Below the pieces are notes generated by a model that had not been told where the DNA came from, ran no database searches, and worked only from the letters and a program-made list of their open reading frames with translations. Shown here in pieces: positions 58,383 through 64,000 of a DNA stretch of 64,000 nucleotides (positions are counted from its first letter, which is position 1; every line of letters begins with the position of its first letter). The DNA comes from Microstegium vimineum (Eukaryota; Streptophyta; Magnoliopsida; Poales; Poaceae), in contig CM039129.1 in the NCBI GenBank assembly GCA_022036555.1, positions 26,958,553 to 27,022,552 of the forward strand. The letters are read 5' to 3'. The position numbers and the translations under genes are program-made.

Positions 58383-59592
58383 TGATGATGAGGACATGAC
58401 GCCATTAGATACAACCACAACCATAGATTACAAGGTGAGCTCATTCCTACATTTAAACAATGTTTCTTGGTACAACTCACTTGGTTCCATATGTATATGT
58501 CAATATTTGTTTGTAGATACAAACATGTCTCAATGTGCAAGGTCTTCAAAGTTCAACATTCGGTTCGTTGGCAGCCCAATAGCGCTTCATTGGGAAGGCC
58601 ATAACTCATCCATCATGAGTGCGATTGAGGTAAATGAGGACTTGATGGAAAGCTTATTTGATAAGCTTTCAAATAGATCTGGTCCCATCTCAATATCACG
58701 TCGGCAAGGTCTTCAAATCATCACGACACTCAGCTACTATTTCTACGGGATGCTACGACATCGTCTTGGGCTTGTCATGCAACTTTGGGAGCCTGGCCCA
58801 AGTAGGACCACATCCCAAACATGTGGAGAACAGACCAAAGATGGTCCAAGACGTGCTTCTCCTTGGCCACCACCTTAGGAGGGCAGCAAGGTCGTCCAAC
58901 CCAAGTTGGAGGCCCAATCCAATTCGAGTTCGAGTCCATCTCGGGCTCTAGAAGCAGCCAATGGTAAAACGGATACCCAGGTCACATACAGACTTTTTTT
59001 TCGATGAAACAAGTATGGATGGAAAGATAATTTGATAACGAAACCAACCCAATTGGTTTCATGTCAAAATTCATTTGGAGTCAACGGGAATCGTCGAAAC
59101 AAGGTGACGTCCAGAATCTGTCCAGACGCTGTGTCGTCGTCTTTTGGGCCGTTGGGCTTTGTAACGAGTTGGCCCACCTTAGGGGCGTGAGTGGCTGCCC
59201 TAGGACGCCTCTTAGACCATATAACCAGCCGCCACCACCTACGTTAGGGTTTGGGTTTTTGCTTTAGATCAATCTATCGTTGAGCAGTCGCCGTTTTCGG
59301 TTTGTGAAACCCCACATTCGTGATCTTAATCATATATCTCCAATTGTCACTTCGCTTGAGTTGCATTTTATCTTGTTTTTGCTTGTGTTCTTCAATTCGC
59401 AGCAGGGATTAGCCTTCTTGGCGAGGTCAACCGGTTTGTGACACGGTTGATAACCAGAGGAGACGTGGGAGACGTGGTGCTAAGGTTGCAAGGTTCGGTC
59501 TTTGTGATCTGAAGCCGGATCGGTGTGTCTCTCTCTGACCAAATCGATAGTTACCTTGAACTGACGGAAGATTGGGACCCTAATTCACATCA
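58383..59592 (+). mobile_element. CRM-like solo LTR
   Basis: Starts TGATGATGAGGACATGACG and ends TTCACATCA, about 1.2 kb. The interior shares ordered blocks with the LTR at 48927-49622. A TATA-like catataac is at about 59219. The hinge of the Sirevirus resumes with cccgagatgg, matching copy A at 22585. Only ccc is repeated at the borders, less than the usual 5 bp. Confidence 0.7.
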
Positions 59593-61112
59593 CCCGAGAT
59601 GGTTGACACGCTTTGATGGATCCGGATTGGGTTAATGCCATGCATGAGGAGTTAGAAAACTTTGAGCGAAATCGTGTTTGGGTCTTAGTTCCTCCACCAC
59701 CTAGTTGCCGCCCCATAGGTACCAAATGGGTTTTCAAAAATAAATAAAGTAAAGATGGGGTGGTAGTGCACATCAAGGCTAGGTTGGTAGCTCAAGGCTT
59801 TTGTCAAAAGGAGGGAATAGACTATGAGAAAACTTTTGCTCCCGTAGCTCATTTAGAAGCCAGTAGAATCCTTCTAGCTTTTGTAGCTTCTAAGGGTTTT
59901 AAACTTTTTCAAAAGGACGTTAAAAGTGCTTTCTTAAACGGCTACATAGAGGAGGAAGTTTATGTTAAATAACCTCCCGGTTTTGAAAATCCCAAGTTTC
60001 CGAACCATGTTTTTAAACTTCACAAAGTTTTGTATGGTTTGAAACAAGCCCCTAGAGCATGGTATGATAGATTGCGAACCTTTTTGTTGCTAAGGGTTTT
60101 AAAATGGGATCGGTAGATAAGACATTGTTTCTCCTCAAGCAAGGCAAAGACACTCTCCTTGTCCAAATATACGTGGATGATATCGTCTTTGGTGGTTCTT
60201 CTCATGCTCTTGTTGCCAAGTTTGCAGATCTTATGAGCAGGGAATTTGAGATGAGCATGATGGGAGAGTTGACTTTCTTTCTCGGGTTGCAAATCAAGCA
60301 AACCCGAGAAGGGACGTTTGTGCACCAAGACAAGTACACGAAGGATATCTTGAAGAAGTTTGACATGGGTGAGGCAAAGCCTCTTTCTACGCCCATGTCG
60401 ACTGCGATTGCCTTGGATGCGGATGAGGAAGGCGAGGCGGTGGACCAGACGGAGTACCGCAGCATGATCGGGTCGCTTCTGTACCTGGCGGCGACCCGGC
60501 CGGACATTCCGTTTGCCGTCTGTTTGTGTGCACGGTTTCAGACGTCCCCACGGACTTCGCACAAGCAGGTGGTGAAACACATCATGAGGTACTTGCGCTT
60601 CACTCCCGAATTTGGTCTTTTGTTCTCCACCTCTTCCTCTCTTGTGCTTTGTGGTTATTCTGACGCCGACTTTGCCAGTTGCCGACCTGATCGGAAGTCC
60701 ACTTCTGGAACTTGCCAGTTTCTCGGCTCTTGTTTGGTTTCTTGGTCTTCTCGCAAGCAGTCTAGCGTGGCACAGTCGACGTGCGAAGCTGAGTACGTTG
60801 CCGTGGCTAGCTGTTGCTCGCAATTGATTTGGATGATTGCCAATTTGAGAGATTTCGGTCTTGAGCTTACTAAGGTGCCTCTACTTTGCGATAGCACGAG
60901 TGCAATTAGTGTGGCCAAAAATCCCGTGCTTCATTCAAAGACCAAGCACATTGAGGTCCGCTTTCATTTCTTGCGAGATCACTACGAGAAGGGCGACATT
61001 GACCTGCGGCATGTCTAGACCCACAACCAGCTTGCGGATATTCTTACAAAGCCGTTGGATCAAGCTGCGTTTTCTCGCCTTCGAGGCGAGTTGGGTGTTT
61101 GCTTTCCTTTTT
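59593..61112 (+). pseudogene. Sirevirus B RT and RNase H
   Basis: The RT opens at DPDWVNAMHEELENFERNR (59617) one base out of frame with the hinge. TAA stops follow at 59745 and 59968. FQKDVKSAFLNGYIEEEVYV holds the first catalytic Asp. The 304-codon frame 60104-61018 has IYVDDIVFG (catalytic pair), FFLGLQIKQ, the RNase H with GYSDADFASC, KSTSGTCQFLG, EAEYVAVASC and LLCDSTSAISV, then TAG at 61016 where copy A has Glu. The C-terminus runs to CFPF-stop at 61112. Confidence 0.9.
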
Positions 61113-62692
61113 AGAGGAGGAAAGTTTTCTGTTTCATAGTTCTTTTTGGTTCTTTTTGTCTTTTCTTTGTCCTTCTTCTAAATTGGTGTCTTGTTAGTGT
61201 TAGTTGGTGTCATTGCATTGAGCATCTCATTTGCATTTGTGACATAGTTCATTTCAAGCTTCATACTTATAGCCGATATAATGAATCTATGCTCTGTTTG
61301 AGGTGCTTTATGTGTCTATGGTGTTTCCTAACTTAGACTCTTTTTTATCTCTAGATAAGCAATAGAGCTAAGTTAGCAAAGCTTTAAAACTGAATTTAAT
61401 TCCCCATGTCACCTCTGAAATGGCACTAGCATGTGTAGGCTTTTGAAGATCCTTCTTGGCTGCCTTGTATATAGCTTGTAACTGTGGCTCTTCATTGTTT
61501 CATTCACTACCTTTGAGAACCATGATAAAAATCTAAAATGAAATTGCTCTCTGTTTTGTGAATTGGAAAGATCGAGTTGGGTCTGCATTGTGAGCACTTC
61601 ACCATGTGTTCGAGACTGCTTCCCATATGGGTCGATACTTGAGCGGTGTCATGTATGACCAAAACCGGTGTGTCAAGTCCTTTGACTTCGCTCGGTTGGT
61701 AAGCAGTGGCATCACTTTGCTTACAACCACTCGCATACAACTTAAAAGTGCCTAAAACTGAAAATTGGCTACAAAACTCTGAAATTTGGAAAATTCATTC
61801 AGTTGGGTCATTGGCTTGTTGTATGAACTTTGCTAAGGGATAGTTTTACTTGCTATACATGAGACCGCTTTGAGATAGATCTTATCTTGTTTGCCATGTC
61901 TAGTTGTCTCTTGGAGGTTATACCCTTTCTTTGCTCTCACATGATATGCTCTCTAAAATAGCTTCTAAAGTGATCTTAAGCGCAACTTGAGTCTTTGTGA
62001 GGCACGTAGAGCTTTTCCTATTCTCACAGGATCACATCACTTAGAGAATCTATTCATTGTCTTAGCTCTAAGTATGAAGCTTTTGCACTCATTTTTCATT
62101 TCATGGCATTTGTAGCCGGATCTTGAATTGTTGATGTTTGATGAGCTACATGTGTCAACAAGGGGGAGAGATATGCATTTCATTCCATTTTCAGCCATCT
62201 ACTTCCAAGGGGCAGTTTTGTGTGCTTCTTTTACCCTAAGGAGCTCATTTGGTATCTCGAGTGCTTCTTTTGTCCAGGGGGAGCTTTTGCTAGATGTGTT
62301 GCGCCTTTGCCTCTTCTGGAGGGTCTAGCTTGATTTGCTGGCTCCGACAGGCTTTGATTGCTTCTTGAGCATTAGGGGACGTAAGTGGTTTCAATTGGTA
62401 TCTTTTGAGCTCCACTAGTGTTTATTTTGGAAGTTTGAGCTTTGGTAGGCTTAGATTGGTATCTTGTTTTGCTTGGTTGCGTCGAGTCGTTGCCCATGTG
62501 CTTTTGTTTGGCATCCGTAAGTGGCTTTGTCATGAGGTGTTTTTATGGATGCTTTTAATTGCTATCGTGTTTGCTCCTCTCAACTGACCCTGTTTTGTCT
62601 TTTGTAGTTTTTTTGGTCATTAGGAGAGATTTACCTTGTGGCTCAAATCTGAAATGCACTTGTGTTGACAATGCACTCATCAAGGGGGAGAT
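61113..62692 (+). other. 3' untranslated region with repeated polypurine tracts
   Basis: No long frame. Tracts lie at 62157-62168 (aacaagggggag), 62205-62214, 62275-62285 (ccagggggagc) and 62682-62692 (aagggggagat, next to the LTR). The sequence closely follows 24054-25709, so conservation is not due to coding. Confidence 0.75.
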
Positions 62693-64000
62693 TGCGAACA
62701 CATGGTGGATAAGTACCCATGTTTGTTCAGTTTTCATGATGAGTGATTGACCAACACGTGAGTGTTTCAGTTTGAGTGGCTTACCCTAACCTTTGCGAAA
62801 GCAGAAACACGTGCATGTCTATCGGCTTGTGGTGTGCAAGTGCTATGCCTAGTGACAGTGGTCAATGGCGTGGAGAAGGTCGAGTAGAGGCTTGCCGTGC
62901 CGATGGACTAAGAGCGGTGAAGGGCGGAAGTGGGGCTCGGACTGAGGGACCACGGGCGTCGGCGGACTAGTTGTGGTGGCTAGCACTTGGCACCGGCGAG
63001 TGCAAGAAGACATGGAGGTAGACCTAGTCGAACAAGTCAAGACGATGGACGCGCAAGTCGAGCGGAGGCTCAGGGGACTCGGAGTGTGACCAGGAGAAGA
63101 CAAGGTGGCTCGCGTCGAGTGGTTTGGTGGTTTGGGCCTCAAAACCATCTGCGTCGGTTTCCGAGTTTGGGCCGCAAAACTTGGGGTTTGGTAGTTGAGC
63201 CCAAAGCTACCGGTGGCGGGTTTCCTGAGTTTGGGCCTCAAAACCTAGGCGGAGCTTCCGAGGAAGCGGGGATGGCACGTGGCGGAGTCCTGGAGGTTGC
63301 ATCGAGGTGACAACAACTCCCTACAGGAAGCGGGGCCGTCCATTCAAAATGCGGGAGATATTTTCCGGAGCTTGGACTGCAATGCTTAGGCTAGGTAGTT
63401 CACTCAATGTATCTAGCGGGGTCTCTAGGAAATAGCCAAAGCCCGATAAGTAGGGGGTGAAGGGGTATCCCTCATCCCATCTCTTGAACCCTAATCACTT
63501 GCCCCCCTCTCTCTCTAGTTCATGAGATCCCTAGGTTGTTTCAACCAACCTTTGTAAGAACTTGGTTTTGCTGCGAGGAATCGGAGGCCGTAACCTCCGT
63601 AAGCCATGGTGGCTTCGAATTGTTGATCGTGTTCCCGTTTTGCTTGTGTTCTTCGTGTTTTGCTTTTGCTCCCTCTTTTGCCGGGATGATTTCTCTTTGT
63701 AGGGAGTAGCTCTTGCAAATCCGTTTGAACCAAGTTTGTCGTAATCGTGAGGAGCTTCTTTGCACCGAAGGATTTCTCCTCAAACCTCACGAGTGAGTAG
63801 ATCGGGCGTTTTCTTTGTGGAGTTCTTTGTTCTTGAGCTTTTCTTCAAATATCGTCTGCTGCCTTTGCTCTAAGCCAAATTGAGCGATGATTTCTTTGGG
63901 ATAGCTCCCCAACTGCACTAGGATCATGCCTACAAAGTTTGGTTGCAGTTGGTGATCATTTGGTTGAGTTTTGGGAAGTTTTGGCGGAGTGGAAACGATT
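62693..64000 (+). mobile_element. Sirevirus B 3' LTR, cut by window end
   Basis: TGCGAACACATGGTGG start, matching 52106 onward up to the window end. The palindrome array should follow just outside. Confidence 0.9.

Larger units (their letters stand above)
52106..64000 (+). mobile_element. Sirevirus (Ty1/copia) copy B, runs off window
   Basis: 5' LTR 52106-54138, PBS, gag, protease, integrase, RT and RNase H, a 1.6-kb untranslated region with repeated polypurine tracts, and the first 1.3 kb of the 3' LTR. It is the same family as copy A but less decayed. The preceding pentamer is TCTAC; its duplicate would lie beyond the window. A CRM-like solo LTR sits between integrase and RT. Stops and frameshifts in gag, integrase and RT make it non-autonomous. 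Confidence 0.9.

Noticed and set aside
58057..58878. 273-codon plus-strand ORF as a gene
   Set aside because: It runs from the Sirevirus hinge in a wrong frame straight into the inserted CRM-like LTR, so it is a chance fusion across an insertion border.

Overview
The window looks like a stretch of a large grass (Poaceae) nuclear genome that is made entirely of transposable elements. No host gene, tRNA, rRNA or CRISPR array could be recognised. The evidence is the families present: grass-type Ty1/copia Sireviruses, a BARE/Angela-type copia, Athila- and Tat-type Ty3/gypsy elements, a CRM-like chromovirus, a CACTA miniature element and a PIF/Harbinger transposon. CRM-like LTRs and the density of nesting would fit a pericentromeric location, but that is inference.

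Layout. 1-8.2 kb: a gypsy LTR, decayed non-coding remains, and a copia RNase H pseudogene split by a 960-bp CACTA-like element with a TTA target duplication. 8.2-10.6 kb and 27.6-30.7 kb: the two halves of a Tat-type gypsy element on the minus strand (gag, protease, possible antisense ORF, 3' LTR, no reverse transcriptase). They are split by Sirevirus copy A (10,591-27,638), whose 5' LTR is itself split by a BARE-type copia element (10,862-16,725, minus strand). 30.7-41.4 kb: a tandem LTR-internal-LTR-internal array of RT-less Athila-like elements, minus strand, with two protease-like domains in series. 41.4-47.9 kb: a PIF/Harbinger element, minus strand, with a Myb/SANT-like ORF1, a DDE transposase with an intron, and a short ORF encoding an RNase H1-type hybrid-binding domain. 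Its ORF1 is cut by a solo BARE-type LTR with a perfect CTAAC duplication. 48.1-52.1 kb: an Athila LTR cut by a CRM-like gag+protease element. 52.1-64 kb: Sirevirus copy B, carrying a CRM-like solo LTR between its integrase and reverse transcriptase; its 3' LTR runs off the window.

The order of insertion can be read from the interruptions: Tat before Sirevirus A before the BARE-type element; Athila LTR before the CRM-like element before Sirevirus B before the CRM solo LTR; PIF before the solo LTR. Almost every coding region carries stops, frameshifts or deletions, so nothing here looks autonomous now. Proteins were probably supplied in trans for the RT-less families.

Roughly 8.5-14 kb differs from its own repeat copies elsewhere in the window by bases that copy their neighbour and by lengthened homopolymers. 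This looks like a sequencing or consensus artefact, and reading frames there should be treated with caution.
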